A DNA stretch of 64,000 nt from Siphonodentalium dalli (Eukaryota > Mollusca > Scaphopoda > Gadilida > Siphonodentaliidae): the NCBI GenBank assembly GCA_032622095.1, contig CP136069.1, forward strand, positions 36,494,194-36,558,193, in the 5' to 3' direction. The notes beneath the pieces are model-generated. The model worked only from the letters and a program-made list of their open reading frames with translations, was not told where the DNA came from and searched no databases. The position numbers and the translations under genes are program-made. Positions 12,090-22,511 of the stretch are shown piece by piece (the stretch's first letter is position 1; every line of letters begins with the position of its first letter).

Positions 12090-13130
12090 AAAATACATTT
12101 TATTTTGGAACCTGGATGCTGTTTACCTTTATTGTCGGTAAAACTACCGCCGTACGAACAGTCACAAACCCTGCAACTATTAAATCCGATTCTGATAATC
12201 GGCTGCACATGGGTTGAAGCGGCCTTGACGGCACTGGCACGTGACCATGTTTACACCTGTCAATCACGACTAATTTTACAGTTATATTTAGTGCGGTGTG
12301 ACGTAATTTGGGGGAAGCCCGCAACTGTACAGAGATGAAAAGTTGATGGGAGTGCAATAGACTCAGTAACAGTATGAATCTGAGTGTATGTTTACAAATA
12401 CTGGGTATTGTAAGGGTCAAAATTGGACGCCAGGACACAATGCAACAAGAAATCCAATTAAACCTGCTACGTCTCGAATAGTGATAGTCTCACCATTCAA
12501 AGTGTTTTGACACAAAGCTTGTAAAGATTTGATTTTTTCAGTAGTGATCGCCACAATCATAAGTATTGAGTCAAGCACAAAACCCAAATGCTCTAAATGT
12601 GTTGAAGGATGTAAGACTGATTTCTCAAGATTAATTTTGAATCCCAGCGATTCAAGTATGTGTATGGTCTGGGCAACAATTTGTTGGCATACCTCTGGTG
12701 TTGCTGCCACCAAAATGATATCGTCCAAGTAATCACTAGATATAAACCCTTGATGTTGGGGGTGCTCACAGACAGGTTTCATCAATTTTGTAAAATTGCG
12801 CGGAGCGGATGCAACCCCATTTAGCATAACTCAAAATGAATAATAAGATTCATTATATATGACTTTTAAAAATATCTGGTCATCCTCCCGGATACGAACC
12901 GAGTAATATGCATCGCATAAATCAATATTTGCCATAAAGCAATTTTGATGCATCAATTTTAGGCAGGTATCCGAACTCGTTCATATTTGATGAATTTATT
13001 TAATTCTTTTAAATTTAGAATTAATCGGTATTTCCAATTACGGCGCATTGGTCGGATAAATACATTAGATATTAAATCACCAGCTTCTCGGGCGCATTTG
13101 ACAACAATGCCTCTTGCCATGAACAGATAA
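12090..13130 (-). pseudogene. DIRS reverse transcriptase remnant
   Basis: Minus-strand translation gives an RT fingers segment near 13080-13000 (FIRPMRRNWKYRLILNLKEL). A longer open part follows at 12827-12417 with GVASAPRNFTKLMKPV and the catalytic YLDD box inside SSDYLDDIILVA. Next come GFKINLEKS and LEHLGFVLDS, the thumb-proximal motifs usual in DIRS and related RTs. Stops interrupt the region between 13000 and 12830, and the frame changes repeatedly below 12417. The YLDD and flanking motifs make the RT call secure. The element is clearly dead. Confidence 0.85.
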
Positions 13131-13399
13131 ATTTGTTCCTTGATAATTTTCTGTGCTGCGTTTGAGAACTGTATCTCCTTTGGTTAATAAAACTGAACAG
13201 GAGTACGTATGAAATAAATCATACAACATTCAACTATTCGCAGTATATATTTATCAGATGTTAATAATTTCCAGCCATGAATGTGATTGGCAATGTTGCC
13301 GGCACTGAAAACTTCAGAGCCAAGTAAAATAGGAGCAATATATATACTCACAATTACTTCCTCGGAGTGCGGCCGCTATTGTGCGACTTCGCCCCCTTG

Positions 13400-14300
13400 G
13401 TCTGGACTGCTTCAAGCCTCCACGCCCTCATAAAAAGACGCCCAGCATGAGGTTTGTGGTATGGCTCGTATCTTGGCGGCCGGTACTGGTGATGCGGCTG
13501 TTGTGTCTTTGTCAACGTTGGTTCACTTTGTACGTTTCAGACAAATCTTTTATTTGCTTCGCCACGTCCTTGCCAAAGAGCAGTTGTCCAACGTGGTTAC
13601 TGTCATTGCACAGCGGTTTGAATTCGTCCGCAGTTCCATTTTAAAAATGTTCCGTCTGCGCATGCCTCGAAAAGTCCCTGCATTACAGTTCCTGGTGAGG
13701 GTACTTTGTTGCCACAACATTGTCGTTAAACACCGACACCATACAAGACAACCTTTGAGTAACGACTTCTGCACTTTTGGAACATCACATGACATCATTA
13801 AAAATGTATGGGTTGACACGAACATCGAGTTGTTGACAGTACTCGGGACGAGCCCCATAATTAAAGCAGTATCTCTCTGCTCCTTCACCATGCCATTTGT
13901 CAGCAAAGATGTAACAATGCCTGCCCGCTCATCACAAATGCGATGTCCTTCATCGGCCTGCAATTAGCACTAGGTTTTAGATTCGCTAAAACATTTTGTC
14001 CGGCATTAGAGGATGATGCAACAGAATCTCCGACTTGAATGTCTGAATCGTCTCCCGAATCTGAATCCGACGCGCCTGGTACAACAGTTGTCAGATTTTT
14101 CACAGATTGCTGCAATACAACGACAGTTGCACGAAGCTGTGCAATTTCTTCCGAAGGGGAATCCTTCGAGCTGTGGGCAAGCGCCGAAGTTTTCCTCAAC
14201 TCCTTTCCACTTCGAAACAAGACAAGATAAATCGGAATTTTTCGTCGACTTTTTATCGCCTGCAATCATGGCCATCGGGTCTAAGATTTTACCCAATACA
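13400..14300 (-). pseudogene. DIRS gag-like ORF remnant
   Basis: Two overlapping minus-strand frames (14265-13900 and 13963-13550) form one broken protein. The first part has a helical stretch (EEIAQLRATVVVLQQSVKNL), an acidic Ser/Asp run (SDSDSGDDSD) and a Ser/Ala-Asn linker. The second begins near DERAGIVTSLLTNGMV. The position upstream of RT and the acidic low-complexity segment fit a retroelement gag. The protein itself shows no diagnostic domain, so the call rests mainly on context. An Arg/Lys-rich tail runs to ~13380. Confidence 0.55.
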
Positions 14301-14486
14301 TTTTTGTAATTTTAACGCTCTCAGGGCGTTTAGGCATCGTAACATTAACTAAATAATCGGACGAGTGTAAAATGTCGGTCGACCGCAGTCGTAAACCACA
14401 AGCGAAAAGGAAGTGTCGTTCGGGCATGCACGCTCCGCTTGGGCTCTATAACGTAATGAGTGAGGGAGAATTTCTATCATGAATCT

Positions 14487-14975
14487 GTGTTTGTGATTAC
14501 AAACGGTATGTCAGTCACACCACTGAAATTATCGAAGGTGCAAGCATGGCCAAAGACATTATGCATACCCTATCGTTGAACGAATATTCGACAATAAGGA
14601 AACATGTGTTTAATTGTATTCTAGAGACATATATCAGAAAGAGTATCGTCGGGTTTTAAAAAAGAATAATTGACAATTTCGTGTAATAGTTAGTACTCAC
14701 TCAGTGATGTGGGGTCCAAAGATGCCAAGACCGCCCTGATGGCATTTAATTCCATGGCATTGCTCGTAATGAGGAGTTCACCTCCTTCTGATGTGCACTG
14801 ATCTCTGGCGTCGGTCCTGGTCAGTATCGCCGAATTAATTTTAATGCACTTATCTCCGATGAGGGATGAGTAGCCAAGGTCATCACGGCATACTAGAACG
14901 GTGGTTGCTAAAACATAAGCATGCTATTTAATCATAAGCTGCCAATTCATGGCATACACTATTTCAGTTGGTTGT
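14487..14975 (-). repeat. Duplicated genomic block containing a lectin exon (copy 1)
   Basis: The block matches 58104-58605 in the same orientation, across intron and exon alike. Landmarks are TGTGATTACAAACGGTATGT, ATTATCGAAGGTGC, GAATATTCGACAATAA, the 192-bp exon, and CAATTCATGGC followed by TTTCAGTTGGTTGTT. Its right end abuts a LINE 3' end and its left end abuts the DIRS element, so transposons have trimmed the duplication on both sides. Confidence 0.85.
14701..14892 (-). CDS. Exon encoding the N-terminal half of a C-type lectin-like domain
   Basis: The minus-strand exon is 192 bases, bounded by a CTAG acceptor (exon starts at 14892) and a GTGAGT donor (14700-14695). It is phase 1 at both ends. 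The peptide starts CRDDLGYS, continues with DKCIKINS and TRTDARDQC, then SEGGELLI and ends SLDPTSL. The spacing C-x4-GY-x6-KC, then DAR-x2-C-x2-EGG-L, is that of the first half of a C-type lectin-like domain; the WxGL/WND half would be on a later exon. Sugar binding cannot be judged, because the Ca-site residues (EPN/QPD) would be in the missing half. It lies downstream, in minus orientation, of the Thr-rich exon and exon 1. Confidence 0.7.
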
Positions 14976-15870
14976 TATATAATTATGTGGTTGAGTTTAA
15001 ACATATTTATTGTGACCCACATATACATGGAATTTTTACATAACACAAACGTTTATAAACAATGTTGTGGGTGCACAGGGGATCGGAGCACAAGTTACCA
15101 AACTTAGTGAGGCTCCTCTCCCCTGGCGTTCAGCTGCTGATGAATTAAACAAAATGGCGTTACAGTAATGAATTTTGATGAGAATTTTCTTTTGTTATTT
15201 GTATGAGGGGCGGTGTCCCATGTGCCAGACACATGTATATATATGGACACCGTCTCCCAATCAAAACATGCAGATAGCTATGGCAGTGGGCGGAGTCCCA
15301 CATCGATGAGAATAATGATTACTAAAATCGGTCTATGGATATGATGAATGATTGCACTTTCTGGAGTAATCGCCTATTCAAGGTATCGCTATTTTGCGGT
15401 ATGCCGACGAGAATATCTTTAATACTGGTGATGACCACTTTATGCTCATCTAGTCGTGTTCACATAGTTTCTTGCATCTGTGTAGAAAGGGTATTCGAAG
15501 AAGAAATGGCTTGCGTCTTCACATTGGTTACCACAGGAGTTATACGGGCTTGAGGAGATGTAATTTTTGAATTTATCGAAGTTCAGATCACTGTTCGCCG
15601 CAAGGCATTGTAGTAAGAATGAGGTCTTATTGATGTCTCTTCAATGCGTAAATTATTATACATATTAGCAAGTATTTCGTCCTTGGTTTCTTCTGGGATG
15701 GGGTCTGTGAGTTTGTTTGCATCAGTTGTATTTTTACACGATATATTCCATTCAGCAATCATAGTTGGGAGGAAACTTGATTTAAAGTGAGTCGTGTTTG
15801 AAATAGTTGACTTATCGTAACGAATTTCTAATGGGGTAACGACATGATTCCACATGACACAACAAAACAA
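14975..15870 (-). pseudogene. Second copy of the 6-8 kb LINE family, 3' end only
   Basis: A minus-strand frame at 15870-15583 reads TTHFKSSFLPTMIAEWN and continues across a frameshift to NSDLNFDKFKNYISSSP, CGNQCEDASHFFFE and FYTDARNYV at about 15600-15450. These are the same motifs as the relic at 6474-6716. The 3' tail, shared with 6045-6240, spans ~14975-15160 and includes GGCTCCTCTCCCCTGGCGTTC on the plus strand. The copy is 5'-truncated, as LINE insertions usually are. Confidence 0.8.
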
Positions 15871-15874
15871 AGGT

Positions 15875-15945
15875 GCGCCAACTAGGTGGTATGCCGGCTA
15901 ATTCACTCAAGCAGGGAGCTATCAACTGGATATTAGTAGTGGAGT
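15875..15945 (+). repeat. Fragment of dispersed repeat R2
   Basis: The sequence GCGCCAACTAGGTGGTATG followed by AAGCAGGGAGCTATCAACTG resembles the 5' part of repeats at 41085, 44600 and 58655. It ends at GGAGTCCCTTAGGG, a palindromic motif that recurs at several repeat junctions in this window. Confidence 0.45.
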
Positions 15946-15952
15946 CCCTTAG

Positions 15953-16350
15953 GGGTTAAATCGTGACTTTAGTGGCTAAAACATTAAACTTTAACGATAT
16001 GTTGCTTATTCATAGGGAAAACATTTTGGAGGGGGTGCCCGGGTGGGGATACTGTGTCCGGATAAAATCAGGTTTCCATGGCAACGGCATCAAATATTTA
16101 GAGAACAATTTAAAAAGGCCACTGTTGAGAACCAACGAGCCTTGTGTTTGAAGAAATGATGTTAACGCATAGTGCCAACAACGGTCCATCAAACGGACTG
16201 AGCCACTATGACATATAGGCTCAAGGCCAATTACTAAGGTCAAGGTCATTGAAAACAGTTATATTTTTGTCTATTTTTATAATTGTCTCATATTCCGCTA
16301 CCCTAGTGCCTTAGTCATAAAAGCAATCCCCACCATGATGCACAAAAAGT
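15953..16350 (-). repeat. Dispersed repeat R1, inverted copy
   Basis: The reverse complement of this block matches 25080-25475. Shared features are the words CCATGGCAACGGCAT (here on the plus strand), GGGTGCCCGGGTGGG, AAGGTCAAGGTCATTGA, TCATATTCCGCTACCCTA and CAATCCCCACCATGATGCAC. A shorter second copy in the same orientation lies at 16400-16530. It has no coding content and is probably a MITE or SINE-like repeat. Terminal structures were not resolved. Confidence 0.75.
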
Positions 16351-16399
16351 AGGGCGCAATCACCTTATTCAATTTGGTATATGATGCATTTGATGTATA

Positions 16400-16530
16400 G
16401 GATGGGGGTGGCTGCATGTGTCATGCTAAAATATGGTTTCCATGGCAACGGCATAAAATATTTGGAGAAACGTTGAAAAAGCTTACTGTGGAAACCAGAT
16501 GAGCCTTGTAGTTATTCAAGTACAAAAGTC
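16400..16530 (-). repeat. Partial copy of dispersed repeat R1
   Basis: It contains GTTTCCATGGCAACGGCATA and GAGCCTTGTAGTTATTCAAG, matching the centre of the copy at 15953-16350. Diverged AT-rich sequence without further features follows to ~16980. Confidence 0.65.
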
Positions 16531-17640
16531 ACGATCCAACTCCGAATTAAGGGACCATTAAACCCAAATAAACACGAGTGTATGACTGCATGTTTGTTTA
16601 TACTAAATCATGAAACTTCGCATATAGAATGATTAGTTATATAAGCAACTTTTGGAATGTGGTGTCCGATGGGGAGTCGTATTTCAAGTTCAAACAGAGG
16701 ACAAAGGTCAAATACCAGAACAATACCATAATGATCAAATGACTGCTGTTTTGTTGTGGCTAAATAATGTAATTGATACTATATGCACCACAATAACTTT
16801 CAACCGTCGCAAATCTGTATATTAGTGCCCTAATGTTTTCAGCCAGTCAGGATAGTCAACAGATGCCAAGGTTACTAATGGGGGGAAATGATTTATGGAG
16901 CCTAATTAGGATACATTTTAAAGCACGACCATGCAATATTACAGAGAGGAATTATCATGCCACTCTTACCCTATTCTCACATCTAACTGGGATCAATGCA
17001 TATTCCTATTTTTACCTACAGCGGGGTCCCTTAAGGTAGATAGATAGATATATATAATGATTTATTGGCAACAAACATCCACACGAGGATAGTTTGCTAA
17101 TACAATGGAGAACAGTATATACAAAACGTGTGATAATAAAATATACAAAAACAAAATTACTTAATATGCTAAGATGCACAAGGTTACCTAACTGTTATTT
17201 GCCCAGCACGAGCACTGAAGAAGCGACGGATTATGGTTAATGTATTTCCTAATCCTTACAGATAGCGGGGTCCCTTAAAAAACGCATGAATCGCGATTAT
17301 AGTATCTAAAGCATGACACTTGGCATATTGGTCGAGTGACATCAAGCTGAACATTGTTGGAGGTGGTTACCCGGATAGGACGAGATTGATCAAAATCAGG
17401 CCAACATAAACTATGTCAACATTCCCCTTTATACTTTTATCATTTGCAGGAGCTTAATTGAAATATGGGTTATATTTAACTTTCTCCAACAGCATGGACC
17501 ATTTACAAAACCCGGCTGACAAATAACTTGAACAACCACAATTTGTGCATGTTTTTCATTGTCTCATTCAAATACCCAAGCAAACCATGGAATGATGAGA
17601 TTTGCTACTAAAAGACAGTGGGGTACGTGTGGCAGAAGAC
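16531..17640. other. Non-coding, with GGGGTCCCTTAA junction motifs
   Basis: No gene is visible. The motif AGCGGGGTCCCTTAA occurs at about 17022-17036 and again near 17265-17279; related GTCCCTTAGGGG and CCTAAGGGACC words occur at 15945, 19158 and 25490. They probably mark ends of a MITE family, but I could not pair them into complete elements. Confidence 0.5.
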
Positions 17641-18960
17641 TGAGAATACTCGAACTATGAAGATCACAGAGTCACAGTTAGTACATGTCAAAATCACTTA
17701 ACAACAAGTAGTTATAAACAGGGACGACGTTAGAGGGTCTCAGTTGAGCAGTGGAGTGGCGATTTTTAAACTGCAAGCCCGATCCCCCAAAATAGTCCAT
17801 AGGATATCCCCACCCAACTGGAGCAAACAAGTTCGTAAAATTCCTTTGCACATCCCCATTAGATTGGAAGTGATGCCTCCAACCTGACATGCCCTCTTCC
17901 TTTTTTAATGGCCGACATATCTGATTCCCAACTTTCCATGGACCATACACACCAAAACGCAATTTCTTGACTGGTCGGACCAATTTTAACAAAGGACCTT
18001 CCATACTATATATAGGCTAAATAGGACTGATGGCTCTTGAAAAACTCTTGACCCAATTTGAACAAACATGAATCAGTCACCCAAGGGTCCTTACCAAATA
18101 TAAGCTGAGTATGCCTGATTCTTCCTGAGAACGTGTTTTAAAGGTGGATTATCTCTTTATAAGCATGTACTATATAGTTACCGGGGTATCAAATATTAGA
18201 TATGAATCGAAGACTCCTGTCCGGAAATGCTTCTATCGATTAATATTTATTTTATTTAGAATATTTTTGGTCTAAAAAGGTGTGATTGTTTAGCTAACGA
18301 ACAATAGTGGTTAGTGTTAACAGAGACCAGTAATTTTATTACGTAATTTTGTCTCAAATAGAAGTAAATTAGACTCATTATCGCTTCTAGCTATGGCATA
18401 AAACAATACAATCAAGCAATATGGGACATTGGACGTTCGCTACGTAGCTATAGGAACAGCCTAATGCTCTCTATCGCTATATGGTAACGCCGAAAGGTCT
18501 GTTCTAAAAATAGACAAATACAGTGTCCCAATTGATCATCTCATTTCATAATAAAATATTCGAAATAAAATCATTATTAATTGATAGAAGCCTTTCCGGA
18601 CAGGGGTCTTCAATTCATATATATTTTTAAATTCCCACTCAACTATTTCAAATTTGTTATTTGAAGAGATAATCCACCTTTAAGACACACTATAGAGGGA
18701 ACGAGTTATAAACCTGGCTCCAACCCTATTTGACCTGGTGACCTCATTTTAACCAATCTGAATCCCATGAACACAAACTGTTATGCCCCAAGCTTGGTCC
18801 CTTTTAGAACCGGCAACACCATTTGAATAAATCAGAATCCCAGTCACCTGGGGACCATCCACAATATATATAACTCAATTCCGACTTGCAGTTCGGAATA
18901 GATGTCGACGGACGGTCGGACGAGGATTGATAAAAAGCCTCCACCCTCGTCAAGTTTCCC
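17640..18960. repeat. Dispersed non-coding repeat, split by a nested MITE
   Basis: The stretches before 18138 and after 18683 read as one sequence: ...CTTCCTGAGAACGTGTTT then AGACACACTATAGAGGGAAC... The second part ends in GGACGGTCGGACGAGG followed by AAGCCTCCACCCTCGTCAAG. Such interspersed repeats with CGGACGG runs are common in marine invertebrate genomes (general knowledge). The 108-codon minus frame at 18004-17678 has no recognisable domain. Confidence 0.45.
18138..18684. mobile_element. ~545-bp MITE with ~100-bp terminal inverted repeats and TA ends
   Basis: The left end TTAAAGGTGGATTATCTCTT is matched by AAGAGATAATCCACCTTTAA at the right. The arms extend ~100 bases inward, with GAAGACTCCTGTCCGGAAA / TTTCCGGACAGGGGTCTTC. 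TA dinucleotides flank the termini, suggesting a Tc1/mariner-type target duplication. The central ~330 bases have no coding frame, so the element is non-autonomous. Confidence 0.85.
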
Positions 18961-20187
18961 ATATGTAACTACCTGTCAGATTCACACTTGGGGGCAATAG
19001 TTATATCTATGAATATACCAATATTGATAATTTGGATTGAACAAATTAGTTATCATACACCATTCTGAAAATTCAACAGGGCTCTCACACCCAGCAGATT
19101 TAATTTCAATTTTAGCAGCTATGCATTGTTTTGTTCACACTTGAGAATAATATTTTGGGCCTAAGGGACCACACTAAACATTGCTGTTCGATTCACCGTA
19201 CAGTTCTTCGAGAATAACACGATAACATTCTATCTATGTCGCCAAGTTCCAACGTGCAGTTACAGTAGATGATTTTACCGGGACACACAAGCTAAGCTGT
19301 ATCTATATAATGTATGTGTGTATTACCTCCATTTCTGAAGAGCGTACACAGTGCTACACAGTGATCACAAGTGACAAGATCCGATAACACAGTCTATACA
19401 CTAATTTGGGATATATACACTGCGTATTGTACAATTTTGCAATTCAGGCAGAGATGGATAACGATAAATAGAGAAAGAGAAGATAACTAAGATACAAATA
19501 TTTAAGCACAATGACATAATGTCTATCTCACAAGACAAAGGCACGTGGTGTGAAATTCTAAGCATTCGTTTACAATCAGAATTAAAGCCACTTGGCGATT
19601 TGCGCTCCAAAATACAAATAATATTATTAGCTTTTTGAATTTATCCCGGTATGGAAATAGGTCGATCAATATCTTAACTACCTTTCTACAAGCATTCTTT
19701 AACTCAAAAGGACGCATTGAAGTAATGAAAAATGAAACTATGAACACGGTGTTTGCGTCCCAAACAAAAAACAGCCATTTGCGCGACATGAAACAGAAAA
19801 GAGCGTTCCGTGTTATTCTATTCCTGATATTATAGCAATAAAGTGCGTCTGACTTCGGACGAACAATTTTAAATGGCTGTGACTTTGGCAAGTATTTTTC
19901 AAACCATATGAAGCCAACATATCAATATTTCGTTTATTTATCGACCTATCGTATCCATCCCTCCCAATTACGTAGACAAACTTTGGAGGGTCGAATGAGT
20001 CATGTCCGTTTAAGTGCTATGTGACTCATTTTCATTCTGTCGGGCGTTATGGTGGACTTGAATACATGTAACTGCACATGGACGCACGCTCAGTGTAAGT
20101 ATATCATGCATGATTGTATAGCTGCTCCGAATGGATCTACAGAGTGTTTGTTTTCGTTTTCAAACTGATTAGTATATTTATACATAC
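18961..20187. other. Presumed intron or intergenic DNA, no recognisable feature
   Basis: AT-rich with no clear repeat. The minus frame 19891-19523 (122 codons) is hydrophobic in patches but matches nothing I recognise and lacks splice-site support. Confidence 0.5.
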
Positions 20188-20652
20188 CGGCGTAAGTTGT
20201 TGTTGTTGTTGTATGTGTGGTGGTCGTCGTTGTTGTGGTGGTAGTCGTCGTTGTTGAATCAACTGTTGTGGTGATCGTCGTCGGTATTGTTGTTGTTGTT
20301 GTTGTTGTTGTTGTATGTGTGGTGGTCGTCGTTGTCGTTGTGGTGGTCGTCGTTGTTGAATCGACTGTTGTGGTGATCGTCGTCGGTGTTGTTGTTGTTG
20401 TTGTTGTCGTTGTTGTTGTTGTTGTATGTGTGGTGGTCGTCGTTGTCGTTGTGGTGGTCGTCGTTGTTGAATCGACTGTTGTGGTGATCGTCGTCGGTGT
20501 TGTTGTTGTTGTCGTTGTTGTTGTTGTTGTATGTGTGGTGGTCGTCGTTGTCGTTGTGGTGGTCGTCGTTGTTGAATCGACTGTTGTGGTGATCGTCTTC
20601 GGTGTTGTTGTTGTTGTATGTGTGGTGGTCATCGTTGGCGTTGTTTCTCTTT
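20188..20652 (-). CDS. Thr-rich mucin-like exon with four 34-37-residue repeats
   Basis: On the minus strand a long pyrimidine tract (CTCTCTCTCTTTCTCAG) gives an acceptor just before 20652, and GTATGT gives a donor after 20188. The exon is 465 bases (155 codons) with phase 1 at both ends. The peptide starts RETTPTMTTTHTTTT, then repeats a unit of PTTITTTVDS, thirteen Thr, His and more Thr. Repeat spacings are 102, 111 and 105 bases, all multiples of three. Thr codons mix ACA, ACG, ACC and ACT, so third-position differences leave the protein unchanged. Such a segment would be heavily O-glycosylated in a secreted or surface protein. It is phase-compatible with the lectin exon at 14701-14892. 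A non-coding minisatellite remains possible. Confidence 0.6.
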
Positions 20653-21100
20653 CTGAGAAAGAGAGAGAGAGACCCTTTTTTCCTCCTTAACAACGGAGAT
20701 TATGTACGACATGGGGAGTACGATTCTATTGTGCAAGTTTATATGGATAACCCATGCATTTGTTCGATAATATTAGTCGACTGTATGACTAATCGTGGAA
20801 AGGTATGGTCGATTCCTGAACTGCATTTAAGTTTCATTTTAAACACATGTTCATATTAGGATGTTTAGTGACTACATTCGACAATATAGAGTTCCAATTA
20901 ACAAAAATACTTATTACGATTATCGGATGTCGTGCACTATGATAACAGGATTCAGAAGTGGAATGAGCCTTTCATCTGATCATTGGGTAAAAATGGTGTT
21001 GCGGCTGGTGTGGGCTAAGTTGTCGAGCATTGCACGCGCAGATTATGTTACCTGTAAACATTGGACACCAAATTCCGGCGCCTCGCTTGAATGGACACCT
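20653..21100. other. No recognisable feature
   Basis: Presumed intron. The plus frames at 20602-21127 lie largely outside the exon and show no domain. Confidence 0.5.
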
Positions 21101-21420
21101 AGTCCGGATTCGTCATCTCAGGTCTAAACCTCCGAGTTTAAACCTCCGAGTTTAAACCTACATTGGCGGTCCAGCCAAACCGGGTCTAAGTGGGCGTTTT
21201 TGTCGTTCAGTTGCCAGCTAATTGACAAATCGATTATGTGATATGAGCATGCAATCAAACTACCCTCATACTAATCGGACCAAAAGACAGGCCGATATAA
21301 TGGTTATAGACACGTCGTAAATTATCGCGAATGCGTGCACGCTCAATGAATTTATTCATTGAGAAACAAGTATCGCTCATGGACCATTAATCCGATATCA
21401 TTCTGGGTTTAAATAATTCT
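21100..21420. mobile_element. Left end of a GTTTAAACC-family MITE
   Basis: It starts GGATTCGTCATCTCAGG, followed by GAGTTTAAACCTCC direct repeats and GGCGGTCCAGCCAAACCGGG. The same terminus occurs at 22518 (left type) and, inverted, at ~22830-22865. No matching right end was found close by, so this copy appears truncated or is the outer end of a larger element. Confidence 0.6.
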
Positions 21421-21529
21421 GACAAAGTTTCACACGCTGTTCATCACTTTATTTGGGATATATTTTCTGCAAGACGCTTTACCCGCAAAGACAAAATTTG
21501 GTGTATTAACATGTATATCTGTATATATT

Positions 21530-21905
21530 AAAGGGTATAGGAGCTGTCTATATATCTGTATGTCCGTTTGTTTGTTCGCAACTGTTCTCCCATATCTCTA
21601 GACCGATTTCAACCAAATTAAGTGTGGTGACTCGGATGGTATAACGGCGTTAGGTTTAAAAAAAGTTGATTTAAAAATAAGAAAACATTAATTTAAATAA
21701 AATGAAAAAATGTGTTGTTTAATTGAGTAAGGAATTAAATCTAGCAAGAAACAAAATTTAAAATATTTGTTTGTTTTTAATTGAATTAAATTGTTTTTAA
21801 ATTAAAATGTTCATATGATAAAAATGTGCTCAAAGGTGCCGTTGGCCCCTATCGCACAAAGGGGCCGCAGGCCCCTCTGTCTATGATTAAAGGCTCCATA
21901 ATCGA
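21530..21905 (+). repeat. Helitron-like 5'-type sequence followed by AT-rich DNA and a GGGGCC hairpin
   Basis: The sequence GTCTATATATCTGTATGTCC followed by AGACCGATTTCAACCAAATT resembles 5' ends of Helitron-like repeats seen in many invertebrates (family knowledge, recalled rather than searched). At 21840-21876, GGCCCCTATCGCACAAAGGGGCCGCAGGCCCC forms a strong stem. The AT-rich middle has no frame. No nearby CTAG 3' end is evident. Confidence 0.4.
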
Positions 21906-22510
21906 GTTAATCCTGGACAAGAGGTCAGTCAAGTAAAGGCCAATTGCACAAGAAGCGCCATCTGAACTGTTGGAAGTGGGCAACCATGCAGAAGGACAGC
22001 TTTTAATAAAGAAATATATTACACGCGTTGCTTTTTTTCAATGTCATAAATTTCCCGTCCTGCAGAAAATAAAATAGCTCCCAGGTATTTAACTGGTTGA
22101 ATATTATGGGAATTTATGGGGGGAGCCAGGGTAGAGCTTTTGTCATGATCTACATCAAAATAAGTTATCAAATTTTACTCATATAGCCATATAAGTTTAG
22201 GATAGCCAAATATGTGGATAGCATATCAGGTCATGCATGCATGAAATAGCATCGTTTTGGTGTCAAAATTGAAATGTATTCGTAGAAAACACCAGTATGT
22301 GTGATTGCCACAAGCCAAAAACAAAACCACAAGATAGTTGTAAAAACCATAGTGAAGGAATATGTCCATATCTAAGCAAAGCTAGCGTGCGAATGCATCA
22401 ACTGTGACGTGATAACACCAGTCGGCAGTCGCCACTTAGACACACCCTCTCTCTCGATTATTTACAGCTCCACCCTTTGACTGATTGTTTGACAATTCTA
22501 ACCCGCAATG
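21906..22510. other. No recognisable feature
   Basis: AT-rich spacer without coding signal or obvious repeat. Confidence 0.5.
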
Positions 22511-22511
22511 A

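Larger units (their letters stand above)
9400..14483 (-). mobile_element. Decayed DIRS-type (tyrosine-recombinase) retrotransposon
   Basis: The minus-strand order is gag-like region, reverse transcriptase, RNase H, then tyrosine recombinase, which is the DIRS arrangement. All domains are broken by stops and frameshifts. The right limit is set by comparison with the duplicated lectin-exon block: homology with 58101 onwards resumes at 14483 (TGTTTGTGATTACA). The left limit is approximate. I could not identify the inverted or split direct terminal repeats and internal complementary region expected for DIRS elements. A ~690-bp insertion splits the RNase H domain. Confidence 0.85.

Noticed and set aside
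17678-18004. 108-codon minus frame
   Set aside because: It lies in a dispersed repeat that continues on the other side of a nested MITE, and shows no domain motifs.
19523-19891. 122-codon minus frame with hydrophobic stretches, considered as a membrane protein fragment
   Set aside because: No recognisable family and no splice or promoter support; composition is as expected from AT-rich DNA.
20217-20690. Plus-strand Val-rich frame and a second minus frame rich in Asp/His/Asn over the Thr-rich exon
   Set aside because: They are alternative readings of the same trinucleotide-like repeat. Only the Thr frame has an acceptor and donor in matching phase and third-position codon variation.
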